A stretch of DNA of 64,000 nucleotides from Collinsella intestinalis DSM 13280 (GCF_000156175.1 NZ_GG692710.1:1189767-1253766), one strand, 5' to 3'; shown: positions 35,296-43,851, counted from the stretch's first letter. Program-made: numbers and translations. Notes: generated from the sequence alone by a model not told the origin.

Positions 35296-36693
35296 TTACT
35301 CAACCGCGTGTTCGTCAATCTCATAGAACTTGGTCGAGGCGGGCAGGAACATCAGGTCCACGTCGCCAACCGGGCCCGAACGGTTCTTGGCGAGGATCAC
35401 GCGCGTGATGCCAAAGTCCGGTCGGTCATCGCGCTCGGCCTCCGACTCGGTGCTCGAACGGTCGAGCAGCATGATGATGTCGGCATCCTGCTCGATGGAG
35501 CCCGATTCACGCAGGTCGCTCATCTGCGGGCGCTTGCCGGTACGGCCCTCGAGCGAACGGTTCAACTGGGAGAGCATGATGACCGGCACGCCGAGCTCCT
35601 TGGCCATGATCTTGAGGCCACGGCTCATCTCAGAAACCTCGACGGCGCGGTTGCCGTTGTAGTTCTTGCCCGCAGGCGGGTTCACGAGCTGCAGGTAGTC
35701 GAGAATGATGACGGCCTTCTCCTTGTTGTGGAGCATGCGGCGCGCCTTGGCGCGGATCTCGGTGACCGTCGTGCCCGGGGTGTCGTCGATCAAGATATCC
35801 AGACGCCCCAGCTCGTTGATGGCCTCGTTGATGTTGGCCCACTCCTCGGGCGAGATGCGGCCCGTGCGGAAGTTGGACATGTTCACCATGGCCTGGGCGC
35901 AGATGAAGCGCTGCGCGATTTCCTTGCCGGACATCTCCAGGGAGAAGAAGCCCACCGTGTACCCGTCCGCGGCGGCGTTAAGAGCCAGGTTCAAAGCGAA
36001 CGAGGTCTTACCAACGGCAGGGCGAGCGCCGATAACGACAAGCTGGCCCTCGCGCAGACCCATGAGCATGCGGTCGAGCGTCGGATAGCCCGTGGGCGCA
36101 CCATGGACGTCGCCGCCAGCCCGCGCAACCTCCTCAGCCTCCTGATACGCCTCGGCCATAAAGTCGCCAAGTTCGCGATAGGAGCTCTTCACCTCTCGCG
36201 CCGTGACGGAAAGCAGCATGGACTCGGCGCGCTCAATGACCTCTTTCGTGTCGATCGGGGCGTCGTAGGCCAAAGCGCTAATCTGATTGGTCGCCCCGAT
36301 GATCTCACGCAGCATGGCGTCACGACGGACGATGCCGGCATGATGCTGCCAGTTGGCGAGCGCGAGAGTATTCCCCATGAGCTCGAGGACATACGCCTCC
36401 CCGCCCACGGCCTCGAGCTTGTCGATGGAGTTCAGATAGTCGATGAGGGAGATGGAGTCGATCGGAATCGAGCTCTCGTACATCGCGCTCATGGCGACGA
36501 AAATCGTCTTGTGTGACGGGCGATAGAAGTCATCGGGCATGAGCTCGACGAGGGCCTCCTCGACAACCTCGCCCGAGAGCAGCATGGCGGACAGAACCTT
36601 CGCCTCGGCATCGATGTTGTTGGGCAGTCCCTTCAGGGCACCGCGGTCAATCGAGGCAGAAGGCTCCCACCCAAAATCATCAGCTCCGCTCAT
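35296..36693 (-). CDS. dnaB: Replicative DNA helicase DnaB
   Basis: 465 aa. N-terminal DnaB domain (LPNNIDAEAKVLSAMLLSGEVVEEAL...), linker, and RecA-type C-terminal ATPase: Walker A IGARPAVGKTSFALN, FFSLEMSGKEIAQR (H1a), Walker B VIILDYLQLV, DnaB motif H3 VIMLSQLNRSLEGR, arginine finger region DLRESGSIEQDADII. No intein is present. Forms the hexameric helicase at the fork. It is followed by purA on the same strand. Upstream (36694-36940) is a cluster of DnaA-box-like sequences. Confidence 0.97.
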   Translation of the reverse strand: MSGADDFGWEPSASIDRGALKGLPNNIDAEAKVLSAMLLSGEVVEEALVELMPDDFYRPSHKTIFVAMSAMYESSIPIDSISLIDYLNSIDKLEAVGGEAYVLELMGNTLALANWQHHAGIVRRDAMLREIIGATNQISALAYDAPIDTKEVIERAESMLLSVTAREVKSSYRELGDFMAEAYQEAEEVARAGGDVHGAPTGYPTLDRMLMGLREGQLVVIGARPAVGKTSFALNLALNAAADGYTVGFFSLEMSGKEIAQRFICAQAMVNMSNFRTGRISPEEWANINEAINELGRLDILIDDTPGTTVTEIRAKARRMLHNKEKAVIILDYLQLVNPPAGKNYNGNRAVEVSEMSRGLKIMAKELGVPVIMLSQLNRSLEGRTGKRPQMSDLRESGSIEQDADIIMLLDRSSTESEAERDDRPDFGITRVILAKNRSGPVGDVDLMFLPASTKFYEIDEHAVE

Positions 36694-37753
36694 CGCACTC
36701 CTTTCCTAGCCTCATGGCGCACGCACGCCGCATGGCGCGTTCACCGGGTCCTGGGACACACAATGGTAGGGCATCTGAGACCGAGTTCCCAGCGTCACGA
36801 CCCCAGGTAGACCGTTTTATCGACGAGAGGCCCAACCCGTTCCAGCTGTTGATAACTCACCGTCTTGAGCTGGGGACAATACGGTTATCAACGTTTTCAA
36901 CAATGTGGATGACTCGTGAGATTGAAGTTATCCACAGAAATGGGCATGACCTGCGGGTTTGCAACGAACGTCCAGCGCTTACTTTCCCTTAATGCAGTGT
37001 TTACCTGCATGTTTGGCATTTTCGCAGGTAGATGCCTATATAGAGATCGAGTGTCATGTCCTGGGCGATTTCGGGGCAAAGCTGAAGTCACCTGCCTTTC
37101 GGCTCGGACAAACTCGCTTATCTGGGTTTTCGACTGTTATCGCAATCACAGTCTGTGGATTTCTCAATATCTGCCGACATGCACCCAACCCACCACCAAC
37201 GTTTCCCACGAAACCGCCGCGGCGCCCCCTTCTCGAACATAAAATGCACTTTAGCCCAGAACAAGCAAATCCACCCCCTCCAACCAGCAGAAACAGATTC
37301 CGATCCTCCTCGCAGCATCACCTCAGGTTTAATCTGTCACTGATGCCCAAATATGCCGCGCGGGCGCCGGACGCGCATTCGAACCTCTCACCACGTGCTG
37401 CGCAGTGGACCTTCTACCGCGCGCGGCTTTCCGTATGGTCTTTCGGCGGCCATGCCCACTTCGTTTACGGGCAGAGCGCCATCTGCTTGTGCCCACAGCC
37501 GCTGGCCGCGCGAAAGAACGCCTTTCGACGGATTCCCAACTCTCGGAAACAACGATGATCTTTGAGCGTCTTGCAGCGTAACCCCATCGCTCAACCGCCC
37601 ATGTCTCCAACTGTGCGCAAATACGACGCCACTTCCTCCCGGCACCTCATCGAAGTCAGAAGAAGCGAACCGCCGGACGAACCGCCCCCTCTAAACGCAC
37701 GACGGCCCTGCGCAAGCCGAAACTAAACCCCACCTTCAGGTTACGGGACATAG
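36694..37753. other. Long non-coding region upstream of dnaB
   Basis: About 1060 nt without a convincing gene on either strand; the short frames here lack ribosome binding sites and family resemblance. The dnaB-proximal part holds the DnaA-box cluster (36847-36936). The remainder contains scattered imperfect boxes (37137-37145, 37154-37162) and an ACCTGC/GCAGGT hairpin near 37012-37030. Confidence 0.6.
36847..36936. promoter_or_regulatory. Cluster of DnaA-box-like 9-mers upstream of dnaB
   Basis: TTATCCACA at 36928-36936 is a perfect consensus box. Near matches: TTATCAACA (minus, 36847-36855), TTATCAACG (36885-36893) and TCATCCACA (minus, 36904-36912). Four boxes in 90 bp, with AT-rich spacers (CGTTTTCAACAATG). 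Could be part of oriC or a DnaA-titrating/regulatory site for dnaB. Confidence 0.6.
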
Positions 37754-37790
37754 AAAACCTCCCATTTCCTGATGTCCAGAAAATGGGAGG
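37754..37790 (-). terminator. Terminator of the PTS operon
   Basis: Minus strand CCTCCCATTTTCTG / CAGGAAATGGGAGG with a 5-nt loop, followed by TTTTCT. It lies 53 nt past the IID stop. Confidence 0.9.
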
Positions 37791-37842
37791 CGATTCACCC
37801 ATGAGAGGTGCATCCGTTTAAACTGGGAAACCTGGGCGGAAT

Positions 37843-38697
37843 TTAGAAGATGCCCACGATGCAACCGAGAACGCTCAGCGCGAAAATTCCCAAGACAATA
37901 TAAATGGTCTTCACATTCTTATTGAACAGCCACACGCAGACAAACGTCGCAGCAAGAGGAAGCAGGCCTGGGAAAATCTGGTCGAAAATTGACTGCAGCG
38001 CCGTCTCGGTGCCACCCAGGGTAAAGGTAAGCGTGGTGGACAAAGAAACCATGGTTGCAATCATAGCGCCAATCACGGTCATGCCCAAAATGGATGCGCC
38101 ATACGACAGGCGCTCCATCAAGTGCTCCTCTTCTGACTTCTCCAAAAACTGCGCGCCCAGCTTGTAGCCGAACTTGCCAGCAAGAATCTTCGTGATGAAG
38201 TGAATAGCGGTGTAGAGAGCAAAGTACAAAAGACTGCCCATAATATTGCCGGTTGAGGCAAGGCCGATGCCAATGCCTGCCGCGATTACCCGAAAGGTCC
38301 CCCAGAAGAACGAGTCACCTATACCCGAGAGGGGCCCCATAAGACCGACCTTCAGGTTATTTATGGCCTTAACATCGAAATTGGGATTCGCCGCCGCCTC
38401 CTCTTCCATGGCAACCGCAAGAGTCATTACAAATGGAGAGACGTGCGGGGTGATGTTGAACGTCTCGGTATGCCGCTCGAGGGCGGCATAGAAATCGTCA
38501 TCATTGGGATAAATGCGGCGAAGCGGCTTTTCCAGCGCGTACGCAAAGCCATAGGCCATCATCTTATCAAATGACCAAGACCCCTGAATCGTAAATGAGC
38601 GCCAAAAAATGCTGCGATATTCTGCAGGCGTCATGCCGCAGGCCGGCTTCTTCTCCTCAGCGGATGGGTCCATCGCTCGAGTCAACTCTTCGGTCAT
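37843..38697 (-). CDS. PTS mannose-family transporter, IID component
   Basis: 284 aa. Membrane subunit of a mannose/fructose/sorbose-family phosphotransferase system. Conserved IID features: SIFWRSFTIQGSWSFDKMMAYGFAYAL at the N-terminus, FNITPHVSPFVMTLAVAMEE, and the very conserved KVGLMGPLSGIGDSFFWGTFRVIAAGIG, then a hydrophobic C-terminal part. With IIC it forms the sugar channel. ATG 38697 overlaps the IIC stop by one base (TAATG). It is the last gene of the operon, followed by a strong terminator. Codon use is less GC-biased than in the neighbouring housekeeping genes. Confidence 0.93.
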   Translation of the reverse strand: MTEELTRAMDPSAEEKKPACGMTPAEYRSIFWRSFTIQGSWSFDKMMAYGFAYALEKPLRRIYPNDDDFYAALERHTETFNITPHVSPFVMTLAVAMEEEAAANPNFDVKAINNLKVGLMGPLSGIGDSFFWGTFRVIAAGIGIGLASTGNIMGSLLYFALYTAIHFITKILAGKFGYKLGAQFLEKSEEEHLMERLSYGASILGMTVIGAMIATMVSLSTTLTFTLGGTETALQSIFDQIFPGLLPLAATFVCVWLFNKNVKTIYIVLGIFALSVLGCIVGIF

Positions 38698-39446
38698 TAG
38701 AAGTCCTCCTCTTCATCAAACTTCATGTTAGAGACCGCGATGAGGGCAAAGCACAAACCCGCAACCGCCACACCGATAACGTCCATCTGAAGGTAAACGA
38801 CAGCAATGAACCCTAGGAACAGATAGGGCAAGATCTTGTTGTTGGACATGATCTTGATAAGCAGGGCAAGGCCGACACACGACAGAACACCCGCAGCAAC
38901 ATTGAAGCCGTCTAGCACGACCTGCGGAATTGCGTTGAGAGCAGAATTTATTCCGTCGGCTCCGAAGTAGAGCGAAGCAAACACAAGAAGCGCGGAGGGA
39001 AGGCCGAGGGAAAGCGGCACCACTGCCAGGTGGAGCAAGTTGGCCTTTTTGAGATTGCGGGCCTCAATTGCGGCCTGAATCTGCGCTCCAGCCCAGCTGC
39101 CCGGAACTGCATAGCAGAAGTTGCGCCACATTTGAAGGAACACAGACAGGGGCAGCGCCAGGGCAACAGCAGAGCCTGCGCCCGTGCCCGCATTGATGGC
39201 AATCGCGATGCTCAGCGTGCTCGATGCGTAAACCTCAGGCGGCACCGCACTGCCGACCATAATCGACCCCATGAACATTGCTTCAAGGGCAGCACCCACT
39301 GTAACACCGGTGGCCACATCACCCATGATGGCACCAACCAGCATGCCGGTAAACAACGGGCGCGCCATCATACTGGCGCCGAACAACTGCTCGTCTACCG
39401 ACGCGAGAAACGCGACAATTGCCACGAGGGTAGCTTGGATAAGCAT
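38697..39446 (-). CDS. PTS mannose-family transporter, IIC component
   Basis: 249 aa, hydrophobic throughout. Typical IIC features: ASVDEQLFGASMMARPLFTGMLVGAIMGDVATGVTVGAALEAMFMG, followed by AVPPEVYASSTLSIAIAINAGTG, which line the sugar path in ManY-like proteins. ATG 39446 is chosen with GAGG 8 nt upstream; the GTG at 39455 is an alternative. One-base overlap with the IID gene shows translational coupling. Only IIB, IIC and IID genes are found in this operon; a mannose-family IIA must come from elsewhere in the genome. Confidence 0.92.
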   Translation of the reverse strand: MLIQATLVAIVAFLASVDEQLFGASMMARPLFTGMLVGAIMGDVATGVTVGAALEAMFMGSIMVGSAVPPEVYASSTLSIAIAINAGTGAGSAVALALPLSVFLQMWRNFCYAVPGSWAGAQIQAAIEARNLKKANLLHLAVVPLSLGLPSALLVFASLYFGADGINSALNAIPQVVLDGFNVAAGVLSCVGLALLIKIMSNNKILPYLFLGFIAVVYLQMDVIGVAVAGLCFALIAVSNMKFDEEEDF

Positions 39447-39483
39447 AAAAGTCACCTCTTGCAGTAAAACATTACGTACATTG

Positions 39484-39954
39484 CTAGATGAGCGTCTCTA
39501 CAGGGACATTCGCTTCGGTGGGAACTGCCTGACATCCCACTTCCACACCGCGAGCAAGCAGCTCCTTAATCGCCGCAATCTCCTCATCACTTGCATATAC
39601 CGAGGGCGTGAGCTGACGCCTACCCTCGAGATTCTTCATGTTGCCCAAGTTCACGCTCTCAACAACCGACGACCCTTCTGCAATGCGGAGAGCATCGACA
39701 ACGCTATCCACCACAACGAGCATTTTGTACTTATCGGTTTTGCCGGAGTTCAGCGCATCAATGGCGTCTTCCACATTTTTCGAAACAAACTTCACGCCCG
39801 CAGGCACAGCCATCTTTAACGTGGTGAGGCGGAGCTTATCGTTGCGCACCGCGTCGTTGACAACAAAAATGCAATCGGCGTTAAGGGAGTTCGTCCACGC
39901 GAGCGCGACCTGACCGTGAACCAGACGTTCATCAACTCGAAGAAGCTTGATCAT
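39484..39954 (-). CDS. PTS mannose-family transporter, IIB component
   Basis: 156 aa cytoplasmic protein. The phosphorylated histidine is H13 in LLRVDERLVHGQVALAW, the family's invariant motif. The rest (NDKLRLTTLKMAVPAGVKFVS, LVVVDSVVDALRIAEG) follows the IIB_Man/SorB fold. It passes phosphate from IIA to the incoming sugar. Its start overlaps the deglycase stop (TAATG), so all four genes of the operon are tightly packed apart from a 37-nt gap before IIC. Confidence 0.93.
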   Translation of the reverse strand: MIKLLRVDERLVHGQVALAWTNSLNADCIFVVNDAVRNDKLRLTTLKMAVPAGVKFVSKNVEDAIDALNSGKTDKYKMLVVVDSVVDALRIAEGSSVVESVNLGNMKNLEGRRQLTPSVYASDEEIAAIKELLARGVEVGCQAVPTEANVPVETLI

Positions 39955-40970
39955 TAGTACTCAACCACCCGATAATAGCGGCGGATATCGAGATCGTGGT
40001 CACGCACGATCGAGAAGTGGGTGCTCACGCGCTCCAACATTGCCGACATAACGAGCGGCGAGACGAGCGGGCGAATCTTCGGGTCAATGCCATCGAGCTC
40101 AAAGGCCTTAGTATCCCAAACCTGCACCTTATCGGTGTGCTGGCGCACAAAGCGCTCCACACGATCGACCAACGGACGGGTCTCGTCCTCGCCCTTAAAA
40201 AGCATGAAGCTCATATCCGGATCGGTCATCTCAATGGTGCCGTGGAAGAACTCTGCAGCATGGATGGACTTCGTTGCGATCCATTGCATCTCCTCGAGCA
40301 CGCACATGGCGAAACAGTACGTCTCGCCCCAAACGTTACCGGAGCCGACACACATGTGAAATGGCGTGTCCTTATGAGCAGTAGCGAAGGCGAGCGCCGT
40401 CTCATCTTGCTGCTCGCGCACGGCCTGAAGCACTTCCGGCATCTTGCGAAGCGCCGAGACAAACTCATCGTACTCCGGGAACTCACCGTTATTCCTCATG
40501 AAGCGTGCTGCGATGGCGAAATACTGAATGTAGATTTCCTCAACGAGGTTATCATTCGATGCATTGGGGTTCTCAAATACATAGTCAGCGCATTCGGCAA
40601 GCGGACACCCATCTTCACCCACCAGAGCGATAACCTTTGCACCTACAGACTGTGCGTACCGTGCGGCCTCAATAGTCTCGGTAGTAGTTCCAGAAAGCGA
40701 TGCAGTGATCACCACCGAGTCGGCATTGAGCGACAGCGGCTTGGCCTTGATGAGCTCGGCAGCAATCTCCCAATTCCACGGGATGGTGGAGTGCGTTTTG
40801 AGCAGATAGGTCACAGGGCTCGCCATAGAATACGTGCCGCCAGAACCCATAAGATACAGATTCTTGTATCCCTGATCACAAATTTCATCCACTGCCTTGT
40901 TGATTTCTTCAATATTCGAAACGGCCTTTCCCAGCACCTCTCGATAGACAGCCTCGTCGTAACCGACCAT
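39954..40970 (-). CDS. SIS-domain sugar-phosphate deglycase, FrlB/GfrE-like
   Basis: 338 aa with two SIS domains (LYLMGSGGTYSMASPVTYLL and VITASLSGTTTETIEAARYAQSVGAKVIALV in the first; FHMCVGSGNVWGETYCFAM and HAAEFFHGTIEMTDP in the second). The C-terminal DHDLDIRRYYRVVEY closely resembles the end of fructoselysine-6-phosphate deglycase FrlB, and co-occurrence with a mannose-family PTS matches the gfr-type operons for glucoselysine/fructoselysine. Likely reaction: hydrolysis of a phosphorylated Amadori product to amino acid and hexose-6-phosphate. An AgaS-like deaminase role is less likely but possible. ATG 40970 is preceded by AGGAAGGAAG; the ATG at 41024 is not. Confidence 0.82.
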   Translation of the reverse strand: MVGYDEAVYREVLGKAVSNIEEINKAVDEICDQGYKNLYLMGSGGTYSMASPVTYLLKTHSTIPWNWEIAAELIKAKPLSLNADSVVITASLSGTTTETIEAARYAQSVGAKVIALVGEDGCPLAECADYVFENPNASNDNLVEEIYIQYFAIAARFMRNNGEFPEYDEFVSALRKMPEVLQAVREQQDETALAFATAHKDTPFHMCVGSGNVWGETYCFAMCVLEEMQWIATKSIHAAEFFHGTIEMTDPDMSFMLFKGEDETRPLVDRVERFVRQHTDKVQVWDTKAFELDGIDPKIRPLVSPLVMSAMLERVSTHFSIVRDHDLDIRRYYRVVEY

Positions 40971-41019
40971 GATTCTTCCTTCCTCTCGCCCTTCCTTATG
41001 GGCACCAACAGTCTCGTGT

Positions 41020-41076
41020 TGCAACCACTTGGTAGTATAGATATACCTATTTACATCTCAATGCAACCACTTAGTT
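41020..41076 (-). promoter_or_regulatory. PTS operon promoter with paired operators
   Basis: Minus strand TTGAGA (41061-41056) and TATACT (41038-41033) are 17 nt apart. They lie between direct repeats TGCAACCACTTGGT (41020-41033) and TGCAACCACTTAGT (41063-41076). A reversed half-site, CAAGTGGT, occurs at 41142-41149 at the start of the divergent regulator gene. This arrangement suggests control by one or both adjacent GntR proteins. Confidence 0.7.
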
Positions 41077-41153
41077 GTTTTGGAATACCATTTCTGCCGT
41101 GAACGGTCGTTTTCCTTCGGCATTTGGTATATTCATAATGTCAAGTGGTCGAG

Positions 41154-41906
41154 ATGAATAGCGCTTCGATGAAACTTACCCACCAAATCGCCCATAAAGT
41201 CCAAAACCGAATCGCTTCCGGGAAATACCCCTGCGGTTCACGCATCCCCTCCGAGCGAATCCTTGCTGATGAGTTCGGCGTTAACCGCGCCACCGTCCGT
41301 GCCGCCATTGAGCTTCTCGTTTCATCCGGGAGGCTTAAACGCGTTCAGGGCAAAGGAACCTTCGTCATGAACACCGATGTGGATGATGCATCCATCCACT
41401 TTAAAGGCATGAGCGAACTGTTACAACGAGCTGGATATGAGCCTTCTTCAAACATCCTGCGCACCCAAATTCGGCCCTCCGGCTACCGGCTTTCCCGCAT
41501 CTTCGGCATCGACGAGAATGCTGAGGTGTTCCAAATCACTCGCCTGCGCTCCGGCAACTCTCGGCCCATCTCAGTTGAGAACACCTTCACTCTCCCCTCC
41601 CTAATCAACGACATTGAACAGGTCGATTTCCAGGTTTATTCGCTATATGATGCTTTCCGTATGAACCACGTTTCGATTACACGTATCGATCAGAAGCTTT
41701 CAAGCTCTCGCGCGCGCCAGAGCATTGCGCGCGCCCTGGACACCGAAGACGGATCAGCGATTATGCTCATTCAGATTACCGCCCACAATCAAAACGATCG
41801 CGTTGTCGAGTTTACTGACGTCACGGTGCTTCCTGATTTTTGCAGATACTACACCGACGCCATCATCAACAACGGCGTATATTCTATTAACTTCCAGGGC
41901 GTCTAG
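41154..41906 (+). CDS. GntR-family regulator with UTRA ligand domain
   Basis: 250 aa. Winged-helix DNA-binding domain (HQIAHKVQNRIASGKYPCGSRIPSERILADEFGVNRATVRAAIELLVSSGRLKRVQGKGTFV, about residues 8-75) and a UTRA (HutC/FrlR) effector domain (about 95-245), the type that senses sugar phosphates. It is divergent from the PTS/deglycase operon and is the natural candidate to control it; FrlR controls fructoselysine genes in other species. The start is uncertain: ATG 41154 is weakly preceded by AAGTGG, and ATG 41169 is an alternative. Its own start region overlaps a TCAAGTGGT half operator. Confidence 0.88.
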   Translation: MNSASMKLTHQIAHKVQNRIASGKYPCGSRIPSERILADEFGVNRATVRAAIELLVSSGRLKRVQGKGTFVMNTDVDDASIHFKGMSELLQRAGYEPSSNILRTQIRPSGYRLSRIFGIDENAEVFQITRLRSGNSRPISVENTFTLPSLINDIEQVDFQVYSLYDAFRMNHVSITRIDQKLSSSRARQSIARALDTEDGSAIMLIQITAHNQNDRVVEFTDVTVLPDFCRYYTDAIINNGVYSINFQGV

Positions 41907-41914
41907 GAGCACGC

Positions 41915-42610
41915 ATGCCCAAATTGTTCAATCTGCTCTCAAGTGATGTAGAGGAATACGTTCTTCAATACATCGACGAGCATCATTTAGAAGCGGGTGA
42001 TCGGCTTCCAACCGAGCGCGCACTTGCGGAAGAGCTCGGCATCACCCGCTCATCACTGCGAAGTGGGCTCCAAGCCCTAGTTGACCAAGGGGTTATCTTC
42101 AGTAAACAGGGAAGCGGTTCGTACCTCTGCCAACCGAAGGCAATTCGAACGTTAGCAACTTACTGCTTTCCTCATGCAGACAAGGCATTTGCAAACGCAT
42201 GTTATACCGCCAGAGCGCTCCGAGATCTCCCTGTCGATTTGCGCTGGCTAACTGACCACCTGTCACTTGGCATTGAGAGCGACGTGGCAAAAACGGATTT
42301 GTTTCTGGAGAGCATCAACAACAACATCGTCTCGCTCACCGCAAACGTGCTATCGACACATGCGTGCATGCTGTATTCTGACCTATTCAAATCGACCCAT
42401 GTTCCACGAGAGCTTACACAGACTCAAAAGGTTCGAATATTCGACAGGCCGAGTGAGTCCATCTCGCATTTACTCAAAACGCATGCATCCGATACATTGC
42501 TCGTTTTGCAGAACAACATTTACCTTGGGGAACGAAAGATCGCACTCTCATACTCAATATGCGTGGGCACAAGAGTGTCGCTTGTATCCACCACTGCATT
42601 ACCGGAATAA
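41915..42610 (+). CDS. Second GntR-family regulator
   Basis: 231 aa. Winged helix at the N-terminus (VEEYVLQYIDEHHLEAGDRLPTERALAEELGITRSSLRSGLQALVDQGVIFSKQGSGSYL); the C-terminal 150 residues look like a diverged UTRA domain (the end KIALSYSICVGTRVSLVSTTALPE parallels UTRA beta strands). ATG 41915 has TAGGAG 6 nt upstream and only 8 nt separate it from the first regulator, so both are translated from one mRNA. Two consecutive GntR proteins for a single PTS operon is uncommon. Base composition is clearly less GC-rich than the flanks. Confidence 0.85.
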   Translation: MPKLFNLLSSDVEEYVLQYIDEHHLEAGDRLPTERALAEELGITRSSLRSGLQALVDQGVIFSKQGSGSYLCQPKAIRTLATYCFPHADKAFANACYTARALRDLPVDLRWLTDHLSLGIESDVAKTDLFLESINNNIVSLTANVLSTHACMLYSDLFKSTHVPRELTQTQKVRIFDRPSESISHLLKTHASDTLLVLQNNIYLGERKIALSYSICVGTRVSLVSTTALPE

Positions 42611-43199
42611 CAAGTGAATTGACCAAAAGTTGGGATAGCCCCCCATTAAAGAAACATCACTCTTTAGTCTGAAATCACCTGTACAACGTCCTCAATTCAA
42701 GCTAATCTCCTTCCTTTTATCGGAAATAAGAAAAAAGGCTTTCCAGACGACCCGATGAGCTGAGGGCATCCCTTAGACGCGCCAGACGTCTGCCCGAGGC
42801 GGGGCCACCTTCCAAGGTAGCCATCGTAGCGATTATGCGCCGAAAGCAAAGACCGTCTAGAAATCCCAAGCTATCCCAACAGCGTACTGGATGAAGATTC
42901 GCCACAAAGCTGGGGTGAACGCTACCGGCCCCAAACAGAACGAATGACAGACGCGGAGTCTGCACCCGAATCCCGATACGAACCGGCAGCACCCGTAAAT
43001 CGGATAACCCTACGTCCAAAGAAGACCGAGGTTGCAACGCGGATCGTATTCAGGGAGGGACGCCTCATGTCGACAGCCGCACGGTCAGACAGACAATCAT
43101 CGCCCGAAGACGGCCTTGTTCACAAACGGGCTCATCCGAACTTCCAAACGATCGGAAGGTGCCCGTCCACCCACTTCAACCCTTGGAACCAAAGAAGCA
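42611..43199. other. Non-coding region between the second GntR gene and the ribosomal operon
   Basis: About 590 nt with no convincing gene. It contains the inverted repeat TTGGGATAGC (42630-42639) and GCTATCCCAA (42870-42879). The left copy sits in TGAATTGACCAAAAGTTGGG, which resembles IS3-type ends. No transposase remnant could be identified. Confidence 0.5.
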
Positions 43200-43203
43200 T
43201 CAC

Positions 43204-43247
43204 AAATAAAGGGACTGACCCCGGGAGATTCCGGAATCAGTCCCCAT
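43204..43247 (-). terminator. Terminator of the rpsF-ssb-rpsR-rplI operon
   Basis: GGGACTGA / TCAGTCCC stem with an inner CCGG pairing (43211-43244). On the minus strand it is followed by TTTATTTG. It lies 80 nt past the rplI stop and shares the GGGACTGACCCC wording of the REP-like family. Confidence 0.65.
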
Positions 43248-43323
43248 GATCAGCCGATTCAAGAACCCCGGCGTTACTCAAATGGCACGGGGCTCATGAG
43301 TCGCGTAACTCGAAGCGAGTAAG

Positions 43324-43851
43324 CTACTCGGCAGCAGCCTCGGTCTCGACCTCGGCGGTCTCCTCAGCGGCGACCTCCTCAGCCTCGACGGTCTCCTCGG
43401 CCTGCTCCTCGACGCCCACCAGGACGACGATGGAAGCCTTGATCTCACGGTAGATGGAAATCTCCACCTCGTGGGAACCGGCGACCTTGATCGGCTTGCC
43501 AAGCTCAACGCGCTTGCGGTCGATCTCAACGTCGAGCTCGGCCTTGATCGCGTCGACGATCATGGCAGCGGTGACGGAGCCGAAGAGGACGCCCTCCTCG
43601 CCGACCTTGGCGTCGACGGCGACCTTCTGGCCGTCGAGCTTAGCCTTGAGAGCATTGGCGTCGGCCAGGCGGACAGCCTCACGCTTCTCGATGTTGTTGC
43701 GACGCTCCTCGAGCTGCTTCAGGTTGCCCTTGGTAGCAGCAACGGCGAGCTTCTGCGGAATCAGGTAGTTCTCGGCGTAACCCTGAGCGACGTCGATGAC
43801 GTCACCCTCGCCGCCCTTGCCCTTGATCTCACCAAGCAGAACAACTTTCAT
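43324..43851 (-). CDS. rplI: 50S ribosomal protein L9 (bL9)
   Basis: 175 aa. The N-terminal rRNA-binding domain is typical (MKVVLLGEIKGKGGEGDVIDVAQGYAENYLIPQKLAVAAT), followed by the long connecting helix and the C-terminal domain (EGVLFGSVTAAMIVDAIK...ELGKPIKVAGSHEVEISIY). The last 30 residues are an acidic Glu/Ala tail (QAEETVEAEEVAAEE...) not found in the usual 148-150 aa protein. Last gene of the operon, 11 nt after rpsR. Confidence 0.97.
   Translation of the reverse strand: MKVVLLGEIKGKGGEGDVIDVAQGYAENYLIPQKLAVAATKGNLKQLEERRNNIEKREAVRLADANALKAKLDGQKVAVDAKVGEEGVLFGSVTAAMIVDAIKAELDVEIDRKRVELGKPIKVAGSHEVEISIYREIKASIVVLVGVEEQAEETVEAEEVAAEETAEVETEAAAE

Noticed and set aside
37329-37610. Short minus-strand ORF and a T-arm-like GGTTCGAATGCG in the region upstream of dnaB
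   Set aside because: No ribosome binding site, Arg-rich random-looking product, and the tRNA-like T-arm has no matching stem, anticodon arm or acceptor.
37758-37790. Resemblance of CCTCCCATTTC to the left end of the IS (8757)
   Set aside because: The sequence forms a complete hairpin followed by TTTT in the right place to end the PTS operon, so a terminator explains it; the similarity stops after 11 bases.
42717-43037. 106-codon minus-strand ORF in the gap before rplI
   Set aside because: No Shine-Dalgarno sequence, no recognisable domain, and codon use unlike either the PTS island or the ribosomal genes.
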